Counted from the first letter of the stretch, positions 48,355 to 59,485 are shown. The stretch is 64,000 nt of DNA from Caulochytrium protostelioides (GCA_003615045.1 ML014114.1:1-64000); one strand, 5' to 3'. The notes: generated by a model from the sequence alone, not told the origin. Numbers and translations: made by a program.

Positions 48355-51300
48355 ATGATGCCTGGCCCATGCGAGGACCTTGGTGCTGCAACACCATGCA
48401 CCGTCGGATCTTCTGCATTGCTCGTTGGTTACGAGAGCACCGGTCGTCGCGCCTCACACGACCGTCCACGCAGTCCTCACCATCATGCCCGTCGCCAGGA
48501 AACCGATCAGAACGTCTGCTCGATCGGCGTTGTCCTCATCGTGCTCGCCATCGCCATAATCCTATTATCGCCACGGCCCAGCCTGGCGGCCACAGTGCCC
48601 GCACGGCGCACCGCACCCTGGCCCCAGCCCGGGGGCGATGCCTTCCATGACTACGGGATCGCCACTTCCTCGATGCCCCGCCGTAAGATTATCGAAAATC
48701 CGTGTCGCGTTCGACATCGACGCATCGAGAAATACTCACCCAGAGCCGTACGAATATTGATGTTTCTTCGATGCTACTGTAGTGGAGCCGTCACGGGCGG
48801 TCCGGGCGCTGCCACTTCCCGACAGCAACGACGCGGCGGACTTCCATCCCGCGGCGCCGCCGTGTGTGGCCGACGACGAGACGGTCTGGATCGTGTCCAC
48901 GGACAGGGCCCTCGCGCAGTGGCGGCTCACGCAGTATGATGCCGCTCTCCAGCACGTCGTCTCGGTCACAACCGCAGCATCGAGCGCGACCATTGCCGAC
49001 GGTTCGGTGTCCCTCGTGCTGTACGACCGGACGACGCCCGTCGTCTCGTTTATGGAAAACCCGGCGTCGGCGGCAATGACGCCGGTGTTGGTCGTCGTCG
49101 CGCGCGGGCAGCGAACGACGTTTGCGCTGGGAGGGCCGCTCGTGGCGCCGCAAGCGCGGCTGCACCCATCGAGCGGGCAGTGGCTGCTGCTCGCCTCAGC
49201 GGCGTCAGCAACGCCCTGTCTTCTCGCAGGCACCCTAGCGCGCGACGGCGCGATGCAGCTGGCGAGCCATCCGATGAGCGTTGCGGCGCTCGATTGGGCC
49301 GTGATGGCCGCCCCGGATGTCGTCGCGCTGCGGACGGCGCAGACGGTGTATACGTGGCCGTTCACCACGAGCGAGGCACCGACGGAGTGGGCGCTGCCGA
49401 CGCTGCCGGACGGCACGGCCATGGGCGCGCCGTCCGAGATGCATCTCGATCCGCGGGACCCCCCGTCGCTAACGATCCTGGCTGCGAACCAGGTCGGGAT
49501 CCTGACGCTGGGCCACGATCAGAACCCGCTGCCGTCGCCGTCGCCGGCAGCCATCGCGGTGGACGGCCTGCCCCCAGGCTCGCGGATCGCGGCGGCGGAT
49601 GCTGCGCGGCATCGGGTGTTCATCTGCACGCCCGCCGGCCTGCTTGTCATCGGCACAGCGCCGCTCCGGCCCGTGGCGCAGCTCGACGCCGTCTGCCGTG
49701 GCCCCGGTGACGTACTCGTCTTCAGCGATGGGCATGTCGTGACATATTCAACCGCTGGCGCCCTCGTCGCGTACGAGATCGATTCGGAAGAAGCCACGGA
49801 TGCCGCAGCCGCCGTCGCGGGGGCCACCGCCGAGGCAGGTCGGGACGGCGCGCTGCGGCCGCCGATGGCACCACCGCCGGCTATCATCAATGCCACGAAA
49901 CAGTGGAACGTCGCAACATCTGATGCCGCGACCGCCGCGGTCAGAAACCGTTTGAGCGGCGACCTCGTCTATGGCGCGAGCTACATCTACGCCGCGAGCC
50001 GGCTAGTGACGCCCATCACGGACCTGGGCCAGGGCGGGAGCGACAGCGGCGGCCGCGCCACGGTCTGGGACGGCTTTGTACCCGCCCTCGGTGCGGCGCA
50101 GTCGCGCCGCCGCCGCATCTTTCTCGCGCTCTACATCATCCTCGCGATCGTGGCGGTGGCAGGGATCATGACAGTCCTGGTCGCGAGGCACCGCGTGAAA
50201 CGGTTCTCGACCCTGCACGACGCGACGAAATGGGTCAGCCACGGCGGTCCATCCGCACCGCTGGCGACAACGGCGGCCGGCGCGATGACCTGCAGCGCCG
50301 TGGAAGCGGCCGCAGCCGCCTCGGCGGCCATGCGCCGCCCATGGACGGCTCGGCTCGGCGCACGGCTGCAAGCGTGGCGCAAGTGGTCGCCGCGGTCGGC
50401 GGCGTCCATGGCCGTGAGCGCGCCCATGCCGTTCTCAATCTACGACACGTCGCGCGTGATCGACTACGGCCTCCGCAGCGGCATGGGCGCCGGCCACGTC
50501 GCCGACCTCGGCGACGAACCAAGCGTCGTGCCGAGCCTCGACGATCCGATCGACAGCACCACCATCGCCGTGCGCCACTCGATGGACGACGACGTGCTGC
50601 GGTATGCCCCGCCGCCCGCCACGACGGCGCCGCCACGGAACTTAGAAGCGGGCCCTTCGCATGATTCGGTGTTGTCGTATGCATCCCATCAGTCGGCATC
50701 GATGGACGGCGTGGCGGTGACGGACGCCGCGGCGGCGGCGGCCGCGGCAGCGTCATGGCAACCGGCACCCATGGTCGCTCCGCGGGACATGATGTCATCG
50801 CAGGCCACGGTCTCCCGCCCGTCCAACGTGCCCTTTCTGCTGTCGCACCCAGACGACATGGAAAGCGGAATCGCCCGCAACATGATGACTCTCATGACGC
50901 CCGCGGCGGCGTCGTCGTTCGTGTATCCCACAGACATGGACGACTCGCACAGCCCGCCGCGGGACGACGTGGTCCCGACGCCGCACGCGTGGCACCGGCA
51001 GCAGCAGATCCTCCAGCCATCGCCGCCGCGGCCTGATGATGGCAACGACCTCTCCGATCTGTCGGATGCGTCCGTGGTCTCGGATGACGGCGGCGACAAC
51101 GACGACGACGACGTTGACGACGAGACGGGCAACGCGTCAGCTACTGGCGGCGAAACCTGGGAGGTGTCACAGTGTCAGCCTGATGAAGCCAAGGCCCCGG
51201 TCGGGACCGCGACGATGCCGGATGTCGGGGCGACCCGCCCGCCCGTCCGCCCGCCGAGGATCGGACGGCCGCCGCCGTCGCGTATCGCCACGCGTGTAGC

Positions 51301-51937
51301 GACGCACGTGGCCATCGCGCGGCAGGCCGCGATCCAGATCGGCGGCGCGCTCGCTCGATCTCCGCCCACGCCGAGCAGCGAGACCAGCCACCCGCGACCG
51401 ACGGGGTTCTGGCGGCACTTGGTAGGCGCCGCCACGCGGTTCGGCATGAGCCCCAGCACGCGCAGTGATAGCGGCGGCGACCATGCCGTTATGCGGCACG
51501 GCACCACGGGCACCGCCACCACGTCCGGCACGTCAACATCGACGGCCACGACCGCGAGCCTCGCCACGGGCGCTGTCCCGGTCGACACGATTGTGTATGC
51601 CGCGTCCTCACGCAGCGCCGGCAGCGGCGGCGGGGCCAAGCGGGGGTCCTTCTCGCCGTCCCTGTCGACGGCCGGCGGATCCGACGACGGGAACAGCCCC
51701 TTCGCGAGGGAAGATGCGAGCCCCCGCTTCGTTGTGGGCGCCGGCAGCGAGGGCCACGTGCGCGACGGCGCAACGGCGCTGCACGCGAACGCGGTGGTCG
51801 GCGAGGCCATGGGTGCAGCCAAGACGATCGCGCATGTCTGGCACGGCACAACGCAAATCAGCGCTCGGGTCCCGCGCGCTGTCGGCGGACGGCCTCACCG
51901 AACCCAGGGTCTGGCCATCCCCGACCGTTCGTCCTGA
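48355..51937 (+). CDS. Predicted single-pass surface protein with extracellular domain and long cytoplasmic tail, two exons
   Basis: Proposed join of 48355-48682 and 48783-51937 (intron GTAAGATT...ACTGTAG, 100 bases), giving 1160 residues. The first exon encodes a hydrophobic segment at about 54-72 (SIGVVLIVLAIAIILL followed by SPRPSLAA), which fits a signal peptide or anchor that the unspliced second frame lacks. Residues about 110-540 are beta-rich with repeated short hydrophobic stretches (ETVWIVSTDRALAQWRL, DVLVFSDGHVVTYSTAGALVAYEID), compatible with a beta-propeller. A strong transmembrane helix (IFLALYIILAIVAVAGIMTVLVA, about 554-576) is followed by basic residues and a Ser/Thr/Asp-rich tail of about 580 residues. 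No family recognised; a sensor or adhesin is possible. The long region before the first hydrophobic stretch makes the exact start uncertain. Confidence 0.65.
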
Positions 51938-52121
51938 TGCCCGAACGGCTCGCGTCCCTAATCAAGCACAGCTCTTAGCCATGGGCGGGGCAACCCATCG
52001 CTTGTGGTGGCGAAGCGGCCCCGAGGATCTTTTCGCGGCTTGTCCGCATCTCTTCCATATTTCCATGCATAGTCATCATTCTACCAGTCTTCCTGAGGCA
52101 TGCCGCGGCGGTCTGTGTTCA

Positions 52122-53012
52122 TCACGAAGGACGGATGGTCTGCCAGGTGAGCGCGGGCAGTTTGACGTAGGGCCGTAAGCGCTGTTGGAACGGCTGCAGC
52201 AGGGCGACCCATTTCTTGCCGTAGTCCGCGAGGCCTTCCTGAAGATAGGCCTGCCACTCGTCAGCAAACATGGCAGGTGCGTAGTTGCGAAAGGCGAGCT
52301 CCTTCTCGACAGCGGCACGTAGATCGGACGGCAACGCGGCATACGCGTCACTCGCGGCTTCTGCATAGCTAGGATTCAGGTAGTAGACAGCATGCGCGTA
52401 CTCATGCAGAAACGAGCTGCGGTCTTGGCCAATTGCGGCGACGACATAGTCCACCGGCGACTCACGCAAGAGACCATCCGCCGCGTCACCCATCGCGTCC
52501 CCTGTCGCGGCGGTCGTCATGTTGGCAGCAGTATCAGCTTCAGCTTCAGCAGTACCAGTACCGTTACCAGGAGCATCCGCTTCAACATCGGCGTCTGCTT
52601 CAGCAGCCGGCATGATCCCAGCGATCTGCAGGACCGCCATCTCAATCTTGGACAGCGCCACGGCGGGCGATGCTGTCTCGGCATGGGCGTCCATATCTCC
52701 TGGGCCCGGTGTATCGTCAAGAGCAGGTAGTGACGATGGCCTCATGACGGATGCAGACCACGCGCGGAGGCGCTCGATCGGCATGTTGCAGCCGGCCAGC
52801 GGTCCTCGCAGCGCTTCGCCCTCATAGAAGACATGGGCGCGGCCGATGCCGGCGGTGAGCGCGCGCGGCGAGTCGAACTGGAGAAACAGAACCCGGTCGA
52901 CACGGGCATACCGCGGCCACGCGGGCTCCGCATCCCGCCGTGCCGCCAGCTGCTGCTTTAGCGGGTTTGCGCCCTTCGATTTGGGTTTGGCGGCCCGCGA
53001 CTTGCAGGCCAT
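52122..53012 (-). CDS. Putative zinc metallopeptidase with HEYAH motif
   Basis: 296 residues from the first in-frame ATG (53012; MACKSRAAKPKSKG). The frame is open to 53144 from a GTG only, so a short 5' exon is possible. N-terminal part: RVLFLQFDSPRALTAGIGRAHVFYEGEALRG. An acidic Ala-rich stretch follows, then SSFLHEYAHAVYYLNPSY (52390-52420), a perfect HExxH motif in a helix, and downstream FADEWQAYLQEG, whose Glu could be the third zinc ligand. I do not recognise a named family; a zincin-like fold is inferred. No signal peptide is evident. Converges on the membrane-protein gene. Confidence 0.65.
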   Translation of the reverse strand: MACKSRAAKPKSKGANPLKQQLAARRDAEPAWPRYARVDRVLFLQFDSPRALTAGIGRAHVFYEGEALRGPLAGCNMPIERLRAWSASVMRPSSLPALDDTPGPGDMDAHAETASPAVALSKIEMAVLQIAGIMPAAEADADVEADAPGNGTGTAEAEADTAANMTTAATGDAMGDAADGLLRESPVDYVVAAIGQDRSSFLHEYAHAVYYLNPSYAEAASDAYAALPSDLRAAVEKELAFRNYAPAMFADEWQAYLQEGLADYGKKWVALLQPFQQRLRPYVKLPALTWQTIRPS

Positions 53013-53905
53013 CGTGATGTGCGGTCCCGTCGGAGTTTTGACGTTCAAGGGGGCCGAGAGGGGGGCAAGAGGAGCGACATCGGCGAGACGACAACGTCCC
53101 ACCTTGAACAGGGTCTTGGCACCTGTGATTCTGTTATCATACACCGACGCGAAGACTATGACGTTCGCCTGCTACCGATACTGTCGATCCCAGGCACGTG
53201 ATGGGTGCCCCGCGGTTTGGCGCTGGTGGACGGCGTGGACCCTGAAAAACAAAATCTCCAGCAGGCCCACACCTGGCGTCGGTAGATGGCGTTGGCCTTC
53301 GACCCATGGTCATGGGGCGTCGATGGCGGAGCGGCATCGCCGGCGCGCGGATCGCCCGCCAGGCGATGCCCATCCGCCAGGGGCAGAAAGAAGGGGTTCG
53401 CTTACCCCACACCGTGGGCGCGCGAAGGCAGGTCACCTGACGGCTGGCCGACACAGGATCGCTGGGGAAGGCGGTCGCCGGCTGACCCGCAGGTATCGCC
53501 GCACTCAAGCCGAGGCCGACAGGGCTTCTGGGTGGGCGGCTGAGGGCGGCATGGATGCCCGTAGACGGCCTGATCAAGCACGGTCTTCCTCATGGTGCCT
53601 GCACTAGAGATCGGCGTATATAAGCGACCACAATGCATGTCAGATCGGCGACCCATGCCGCCGCATCGCACCCGTCATGGTCGCAGCGCTGTGACGAGAC
53701 CAAGCAGCGCTGTGCCTCGGAGTGCATTGGGCTCAGCTCAAGCAGGGGTCTGCTTGTTTTCGCATCCACCGAGGTCCCTTGGCATTCACCAGCAACACGT
53801 TCGATAGCGAACACGATCGCCCGTTCGCTCGCTGATTACGCCAGCTGAGTGCAGATACCCTTATCGTGTCCCAGCTCTCCAGCCGCTGACCACGTGGCTG
53901 CCACG
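53013..53905. other. Divergent intergenic region
   Basis: Should contain promoters of the HExxH gene and the MFS gene. Includes a TATA-like box (below). Short frames are unrecognised. Confidence 0.5.
53617..53624 (+). promoter_or_regulatory. TATA-like box upstream of the MFS gene
   Basis: TATATAAG, about 290 bases before the MFS start codon. The same octamer occurs before the mei2-like gene at 3050. Confidence 0.35.
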
Positions 53906-55690
53906 ATGGAGCTCCCGCCGCCGCCGCCGAAGGCCATGACGGTGCCGCCTACCCTCCGGCTCGAGCCTCTACAGGTGCCGCTGACCCCGGCGCGTATGCT
54001 CGCGCCGACATCGCGGCTCGAAGCGCCCGGGGGCAGCGCTGGCCGTGACGAGCGGCGGACTTTGATCCTGCCGCTCTCGCCTCTCTCACCCCTCTTGCCC
54101 CTCGGTTCGGTCAATGCTGTGGCGCCCGCGGCCGACGGCGCGGCCATCGACCGCGGGACCGTCGACGGCGCGACCGACCAAGACGCCGCATTGCCGCTTC
54201 GGTCGCGCCGCCCGTCGGTGCAGGTCCCCGCGGCGCCGTACCCGCCGTCGGCGTCCGAGAGCGGCAAGCCGGCACACTTCCGTGTGATCAGTGCCGACAT
54301 TCAGATGGACCGGCTGGGCGGCGCGAGCACGACGCCGACCGCCTCGCTCCACAGCAGCAGTCGCTCGTATGCCAGCAAAGACATGAACCGCAACCAGTTG
54401 AGTCAACAGGATTCGTCCGCCACGCTGCAGGGTGACGACGACCCCTTTGGTGAGCCATCAAGGGCTGAGGCGTCCGCCAAAGCAGCGCATCCAGCACGCA
54501 TCAGCAAAGCAGCGATGGCCGTGACGTTCAGCGCGATCAGTATGATTGGCCTCAATGACTCCGCTACCGGTGCACTGCTGCCCGAGCTAGAGATCTACTA
54601 TCACCTGCCGAAAGACATTCTGTCGATCGTCTTCCTCGCGAATGTCTTTGGATACTTGCTGAGTTGCGTGTTCAGCACGCCGCTCGAGTTCCGCTTGGGC
54701 ACCCGCATGACGCTGATGCTCAGCAGCGCCTCCTACGTCGTCGCCACCATCCTGATGCTGATCACGCCGCCCTTCCCGGTCGTCGTGATTGCGCTGAGCC
54801 TGCTCGGCTTCGGGTCAGGCCTCTTCGATGCCGTGCTGTCATCCGTGACGTCGCATTACATTGCGGAAGGCGGTCCGGGCTACGTGATGAGCTTCCTTTA
54901 CGCCGCGTTCGGCGTCGGCGCCACCGCCGCGCCCTTCGTAGTCGGTGGGATCCTCGACGGCGGCGCCTCTTGGCAGTACTACTATGTACTGCCGCTCGCC
55001 ATGACCGTCGTGAACGGCGCGCTCATCATGTACTACTTCCGCAACTACACGATGCCGCCCGACGAGCCCGAGTACAAGGGTAATGGCTCGGCGTGGCAAC
55101 GCATGGCGACGGTGGTTCGGATGCGGCCCATCCAGATCGCGTTCGGCCTCTTTGTCGTGGCCTTCACAACCACTGACATGATCTCGGCATGGGCGGTGAC
55201 ATGGCTGCGGGATGTCCGCGGCATTGAGGGCGGCATGGCGCAGTACTACCTGTCGTTCTTCTGGGCCGGGATCGCCGTCGGCCGCATCGGCCTCTCGTGG
55301 TTTGCGCACCGGCGCGGCTGGTCGACTAAGTACAGCTCGATGTGCTTTGTCAGTATCATGGGCGCGCTCGTGCTCGTGATGTTTTTCGTGCCCAACCGCC
55401 CGCTGACTGCTGCGCTGATGGCACTGAGCGGCTTCTTTTTGGGGCCGTGCACCCCCGCGGTGCTGTACGCGATCGGGCAAGTCGTCACGCCCTCCCAGCG
55501 CAGCGCCAGCGTCAGTCTCGTCATTTCGGTCGGCCTCGCGGGGTCCGCCATCTCGCCGCTCGTCTACGGCGTGGTGGCCAAGCAGAGCGGCCTCACATCG
55601 CTACCTATCGTGATCGTCGTCCTCTGCGCCATCTCGTGTCTGCTGTGGCTGATCTTTCCCGAGCGGCGATCCTCGCGCCGTGACGAGTAA
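53906..55690 (+). CDS. Major facilitator superfamily transporter
   Basis: 594 residues from ATG 53906 (MELPPPPPKAMTV). A 190-residue disordered cytoplasmic N-terminus precedes about 12 transmembrane helices, starting AMAVTFSAISMIGLNDSATGALLPELE. Helix 2-3 loop carries a short form of the MFS motif (EFRLGTRMTL), and a central cytoplasmic loop (about residues 395-415) separates the two halves. The GLNDSATGALLP signature occurs in a fungal MFS group of uncharacterised or sugar-like substrate, so the substrate cannot be named. Converges on PHO88. Confidence 0.88.
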   Translation: MELPPPPPKAMTVPPTLRLEPLQVPLTPARMLAPTSRLEAPGGSAGRDERRTLILPLSPLSPLLPLGSVNAVAPAADGAAIDRGTVDGATDQDAALPLRSRRPSVQVPAAPYPPSASESGKPAHFRVISADIQMDRLGGASTTPTASLHSSSRSYASKDMNRNQLSQQDSSATLQGDDDPFGEPSRAEASAKAAHPARISKAAMAVTFSAISMIGLNDSATGALLPELEIYYHLPKDILSIVFLANVFGYLLSCVFSTPLEFRLGTRMTLMLSSASYVVATILMLITPPFPVVVIALSLLGFGSGLFDAVLSSVTSHYIAEGGPGYVMSFLYAAFGVGATAAPFVVGGILDGGASWQYYYVLPLAMTVVNGALIMYYFRNYTMPPDEPEYKGNGSAWQRMATVVRMRPIQIAFGLFVVAFTTTDMISAWAVTWLRDVRGIEGGMAQYYLSFFWAGIAVGRIGLSWFAHRRGWSTKYSSMCFVSIMGALVLVMFFVPNRPLTAALMALSGFFLGPCTPAVLYAIGQVVTPSQRSASVSLVISVGLAGSAISPLVYGVVAKQSGLTSLPIVIVVLCAISCLLWLIFPERRSSRRDE

Positions 55691-55980
55691 ATCTGCAACG
55701 CCGGCGCCCCTATCAGCCGGTTTCTTGTTATTTCTGAGTATACGTTCAATATATACGGATAGAATGAGGGCATTCTGAGCGGATCTGCCGTAGATCCGAT
55801 GGTTCTAGCCCCTTACGCGCCACAGGATCATTCCACGACGATCTTCGAGCGGCGGAAACAGCAAAGCTTCAAAAACGAAGCGGCAAGAAGCATCATGATG
55901 CTTGAAAGCGAGAGAAGGAGGCGATCGACCTACGAGCCATAGAACAATTACTCCGTGCTCCAGGCTGCGAGTAGAACAGC

Positions 55981-56532
55981 TTAATCCGACTTCTTGTCGG
56001 CCTTGGCGGCCTTCTTTTCACGGGCCTTGATGTCCTTGAGCGTGGTGGCGGTAGCGCCTGAGCCGAGCTTGGACCAGGGCCGGGCCAACTCGCCTTCGAG
56101 GGGGTACTTGAGGATGTAGACCTGGAAAAGCGGGGTCTGGGCCAGGTTGACGAGGCCGAGCACCGACTGCAGGAACAGCGGGCGGATGTAGCCCCAGTGC
56201 AGGTGAAGCGCAGCCATGATGGCGATGCCGATGAGGGTCTGCTTGACCTGCTCGCGGAGCTGCTCGAGATCGTACGCCTTGACCGTGGTCTGCACATCCT
56301 CGCCTTTCTCACCCGACATGGGTGGCGGCGCCTTCGTGTAATAGAACGGCGTCTCATCGTTCTTGCGCAGAATTGTGATGCGCACGTAGTACAGGATCAG
56401 CAGCGAGAGGGCCTGCACGGCGGCATACGAGATGCGGAAGTAGGTCACATTCTCTTCGCGGTCGAGGTCGAAGCGGTTCGCGATTTGCATCACCGCAAAG
56501 ACGAGCACCAGGCTCTTCAACTGCGCGTTCAT
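55981..56532 (-). CDS. PHO88: Pho88/Snd3 ER membrane protein (SRP-independent targeting)
   Basis: 183 residues, the family length. The N-terminus MNAQLKSLVLVFAVMQIANRF holds a hydrophobic segment, YAAVQALSLLILYYVRITILRKND follows, then a soluble loop, a third hydrophobic stretch (VKQTLIGIAIMAALHLHWGYIRPLFLQSV) and the conserved PLFQVYILKYPLEGELARPW before a Lys-rich tail. Snd3 works with Snd1 and Snd2 to deliver proteins with internal signals to the ER translocon; older yeast work linked it to phosphate transport. Complete; no intron needed. Confidence 0.95.
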   Translation of the reverse strand: MNAQLKSLVLVFAVMQIANRFDLDREENVTYFRISYAAVQALSLLILYYVRITILRKNDETPFYYTKAPPPMSGEKGEDVQTTVKAYDLEQLREQVKQTLIGIAIMAALHLHWGYIRPLFLQSVLGLVNLAQTPLFQVYILKYPLEGELARPWSKLGSGATATTLKDIKAREKKAAKADKKSD

Positions 56533-57895
56533 CGTGGCAGCTTATTCGAAAACGGGGGGGAACGGGAAAATCTGGAAAAAAAGGGTGGGTGGACAGAGAA
56601 TAGTTAAAAATTAACAGGTCGATACCGCGTCGTTCTTCGCACGTTCCCACATGGCAACGTGCCCCGCGGAGACATGAAGGAACCGAGCACGTGGTGCGTT
56701 GCTGCACACCTGTCGTACCCGTCATTTAGGCTACCTCAAGAACTTCAAAACCACATGAAAAATGCGACACGAACGCGTGTCGAGTGAACCACGATGGCGG
56801 CTCAGGGCTCGCGGACGGGTGTCGCCGCCGCAGGATGCGAACCAGCGCGCCGTGCTGGCTCGTGCGCCGAAGGGGGCGAGGCCCCCGCGCCCCAGCAGCG
56901 ATGCCACCCGCCCCCTAAAGCCGGCGTCCGAAGGATGACGACGTCTCGATGCCATGGGCGGCGCTATCGGCGTGTGGACGCGTCGTCGTTGTCGTTGTCG
57001 TCGTCGTTGTCGCGGATGCCGCCGTCTCCCCTTCCCTCTCTTTTGCCTTTTACCTTCCTGACTTCAGCAATGACTGACATGAGACATGAGCCTTCCTCAT
57101 AGCCGATCATCCACATGGATCATCACGATCATTGCGCGCTATTGATGGCGCCTTCCAGCGATCACAGCTGGTCGATGTTTGTTAGAGCTACTGGAGCCTG
57201 GACTCTCGATGCTTACGTTGAAACCGCTGGCTTCAAGCAGACAGAAGTGAAATCAAGGATCACTCTCAGGTTGAGATGTCATCGGCCCGTGCTGTCTCAA
57301 CATCAGGGAACGTCGGCCAAAAAGACAGTCTTTGAAAACATGATCGAGAGTCTAGACAGACTGGTGATAGATTTGGGAGTTGCAGCACGCTGTTGGGAAT
57401 ACTGCTGGATATATTCGGCGGATGAGGTGCGGGCACTCAAGGGCTAGGGCATCAATTTGCTCGATGTTCAAAAGACGTTTTTGCAGGTGTTTCCATCATC
57501 GTCTCATCGGGGCTGAGTAAGTGACGTTGTCGGGCTTGGGTGTCCCCGAAACCCCATCACCACGTCTGGGCTCCCATTCAGTGTCCGCCCACAGGGCTGA
57601 GAGCGAGAGAGAGAGAGCAAAAAAAGACCTCAAAGACCAAGACTTCAATTCAAAGACAGGGGCCGCTCACTCGCCACGGCGTAGCGTGCGATAGACCCCC
57701 GACGCTTTATCTCTCTCTCATATCTTCCCGCAGAAGGCAGCATCGGCATCAGACTGTGGTCTACTCTGATGTGACGAGCCAAGCCCTCTTAACGCCGGCG
57801 ACGTTCCCCGACTGCCCTTCTCGCTCGACGGCACGCGGCCCCCCGAGCGCTTGCGACCTCCGCGTTCCTGTTCCTCCAACGATAACTACGGTTCT
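56533..57895. other. Divergent intergenic region, lower GC in part
   Basis: Between PHO88 and the uL30m gene. A (GTCGTC/GTCGTT)n stretch lies near 56980-57012. One open frame is listed separately. CT-rich sequence near 57705-57730 precedes the uL30m gene. Confidence 0.5.
57115..57447 (+). CDS. Orphan small ORF, low GC
   Basis: 110 codons from ATG to stop, GC clearly lower than the genes around it. The product (starts MDHHDHCALLMAPSSDHSW, later FENMIESLDRLVIDLGVAARC) has ordinary amino-acid composition without low-complexity runs but no family I know. Could be a small gene, a fragment of something transferred, or chance. Confidence 0.25.
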   Translation: MDHHDHCALLMAPSSDHSWSMFVRATGAWTLDAYVETAGFKQTEVKSRITLRLRCHRPVLSQHQGTSAKKTVFENMIESLDRLVIDLGVAARCWEYCWIYSADEVRALKG

Positions 57896-58723
57896 ATGTC
57901 GGTTTCTGTGCGCTTCCTGGCCACCCGCGGGCCGGTCGCCGCCGCCGCGGCTGCCGCGGCGCGTGCTGGCGCCATGCTGGCGTCGCGCGGCTTGACGACG
58001 TCGGCCGCCCACCAGTTCCCGCGCCGCGCGTTCCGCCCGAACCTCGACACTAACACGTATGCGCCGCCCAAGCCCGAAATGATGGAAGCGCTGCAGAAGA
58101 GCCAGACGACGACGTTCGCGCCGCTTTCTGCCGCCGCCGAGGCCGCCGCCACAGGTGCGTACCCGCCGCGCACCGCCAAGCGCCACGCCGGCGCCGGCGC
58201 CGGCGCCGGACCGAACCGCCGCGACTTCCGCGTGCGCCAAACGCCACGCGAGAAGCGCTCGGTCAGCGATGTCAACACGTCGCTGCCGCTGCCCACGCAC
58301 TGGACCGACCTCGCCCGTGTCGTCGCCGCCAAGGCCGCTGAGGCCTCCACAGCGTCTCCGGCGTCGGCGTCGGCGGCGCCATCGACCACGAAGGGCCAAC
58401 GTATCACGGGCTTCTACCAAGTGGCGCTGATGCGATCGACCATTGGGCTGCCTGAGACGACGCGCCGCGTGGTGCAGGCACTCGGTTTGACTAAGCGCTA
58501 CCAGGTGGTATGGCTCGGCATCTCGCCGCAGTCGGCGGGGATGATCCTGCGCGTGAAGGAGCTTGTCGACGTGAAGGTTGTCGACGCGATCCCGCCCAAA
58601 CCTGTCCGCCCGCAGGGGTTCACGGTCGTCGGCAACAAGCTGGCCCGCGCGACGGCGCCCGTGCCGGTCTCAAAAGCCCGTGCCGCGGCGGCTACCGGCG
58701 CCACGCGGACGCCGTCCGCCTGA
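57896..58723 (+). CDS. MRPL33: Mitochondrial large-subunit ribosomal protein uL30m
   Basis: 275 residues from ATG 57896 (MSVSVRFLATRGPV). An Arg/Ala-rich N-terminus without early acidic residues and the LASRGLTTSAAH stretch indicate a mitochondrial presequence. After a Pro/Ala-rich linker, the L30 domain lies at about 165-245: GFYQVALMRSTIGLPETTRR, VVQALGLTKRYQVVWL, QSAGMILRVKELVDVKVVDAI. Bacterial L30 is only about 60 residues, so the extra N-terminal 160 and the C-terminal tail are fungal additions. Confidence 0.85.
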   Translation: MSVSVRFLATRGPVAAAAAAAARAGAMLASRGLTTSAAHQFPRRAFRPNLDTNTYAPPKPEMMEALQKSQTTTFAPLSAAAEAAATGAYPPRTAKRHAGAGAGAGPNRRDFRVRQTPREKRSVSDVNTSLPLPTHWTDLARVVAAKAAEASTASPASASAAPSTTKGQRITGFYQVALMRSTIGLPETTRRVVQALGLTKRYQVVWLGISPQSAGMILRVKELVDVKVVDAIPPKPVRPQGFTVVGNKLARATAPVPVSKARAAAATGATRTPSA

Positions 58724-59255
58724 ACGGGACCCCGCGTGCACTCAAACCACGGTCACGTACTTGAGAATACGCGCTCTCAGAATATATGGCAAGTGAGACT
58801 GTTGGGCCGACACCGTCTGCATGAATATGGACAAGGCCCGTGTCGACAACAGCCGCCCATAGTCGGCAGTGGCGAGCCCATGCTGCGGGATGCGGGGCTG
58901 CGTCACGATCACGATCACGATCATCATCACCATCAGGATGTATCATGAACGACCTGTATGTATATAAATATCTATCTTAGCAGAGGAAGTGATGGTTGCA
59001 CGATGCAGCATGATGTTTCCGGCGCTGCAGAAGATCAGCGCTCTCGATGCCGACGGAGGTCGCGCGGTCGCCTGTGGCGTCGCCCCTAGCGGACGAGGCT
59101 TTCCCGGCGGGGTGCCCCTCTGGATGTTTTCCCCGTCGACACGGCGGTGCGAAGGTCCCCATCCATTCTCCGCAGCGGGCGTTGGCGCCCGCCCGGCGGG
59201 GAGAAGCGGTGGTGTGGCGTCGGGTCGGCTTGTCCACGGACCTTCCGACGTCGAG

Positions 59256-59291
59256 CCATCCATCCATCCATCCGTCCATCCGTCCATCCGT
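59256..59291 (+). repeat. (ATCC/GTCC)n microsatellite
   Basis: Tandem CATC/CGTC tetramers, about nine units. Confidence 0.85.
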
Positions 59292-59414
59292 CCCACCTCA
59301 ACTTATTTTGATTTGAGTTCGTACACAACAGCAAGACGAGTTGAGTTTACAGTCTCATTCATACAACGACATGGAACGGGCGGGAACGTGCTCGTGTCGT
59401 ACAGCCAAGAGAAG

Positions 59415-59485
59415 CTCGAACCCTCGACCACACTGTCCCTGTCCACCCTCTCCCTCCCGTCCACCCCCTTTCATACTTGATCGCA
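59415..59485 (+). promoter_or_regulatory. Pyrimidine-rich tract before eL8
   Basis: Dense C/T runs (CCCTGTCCACCCTCTCCCTC) end about 20 bases before the proposed ATG at 59486. Ribosomal-protein genes commonly start transcription in such tracts. Confidence 0.45.

Larger units (their letters stand above)
58724..59485. other. Region between uL30m and eL8
   Basis: Lower-GC sequence near 58900-59000 with GATCAC(GATCAT) repeats. A (CATC)n-type microsatellite is listed below. From about 59415 the sequence is strongly pyrimidine-rich towards the proposed eL8 start. Confidence 0.5.

Noticed and set aside
58692-58946. Small minus-strand frame after uL30m
   Set aside because: Arises from a GATCAC repeat and the uL30m antisense; no protein character.
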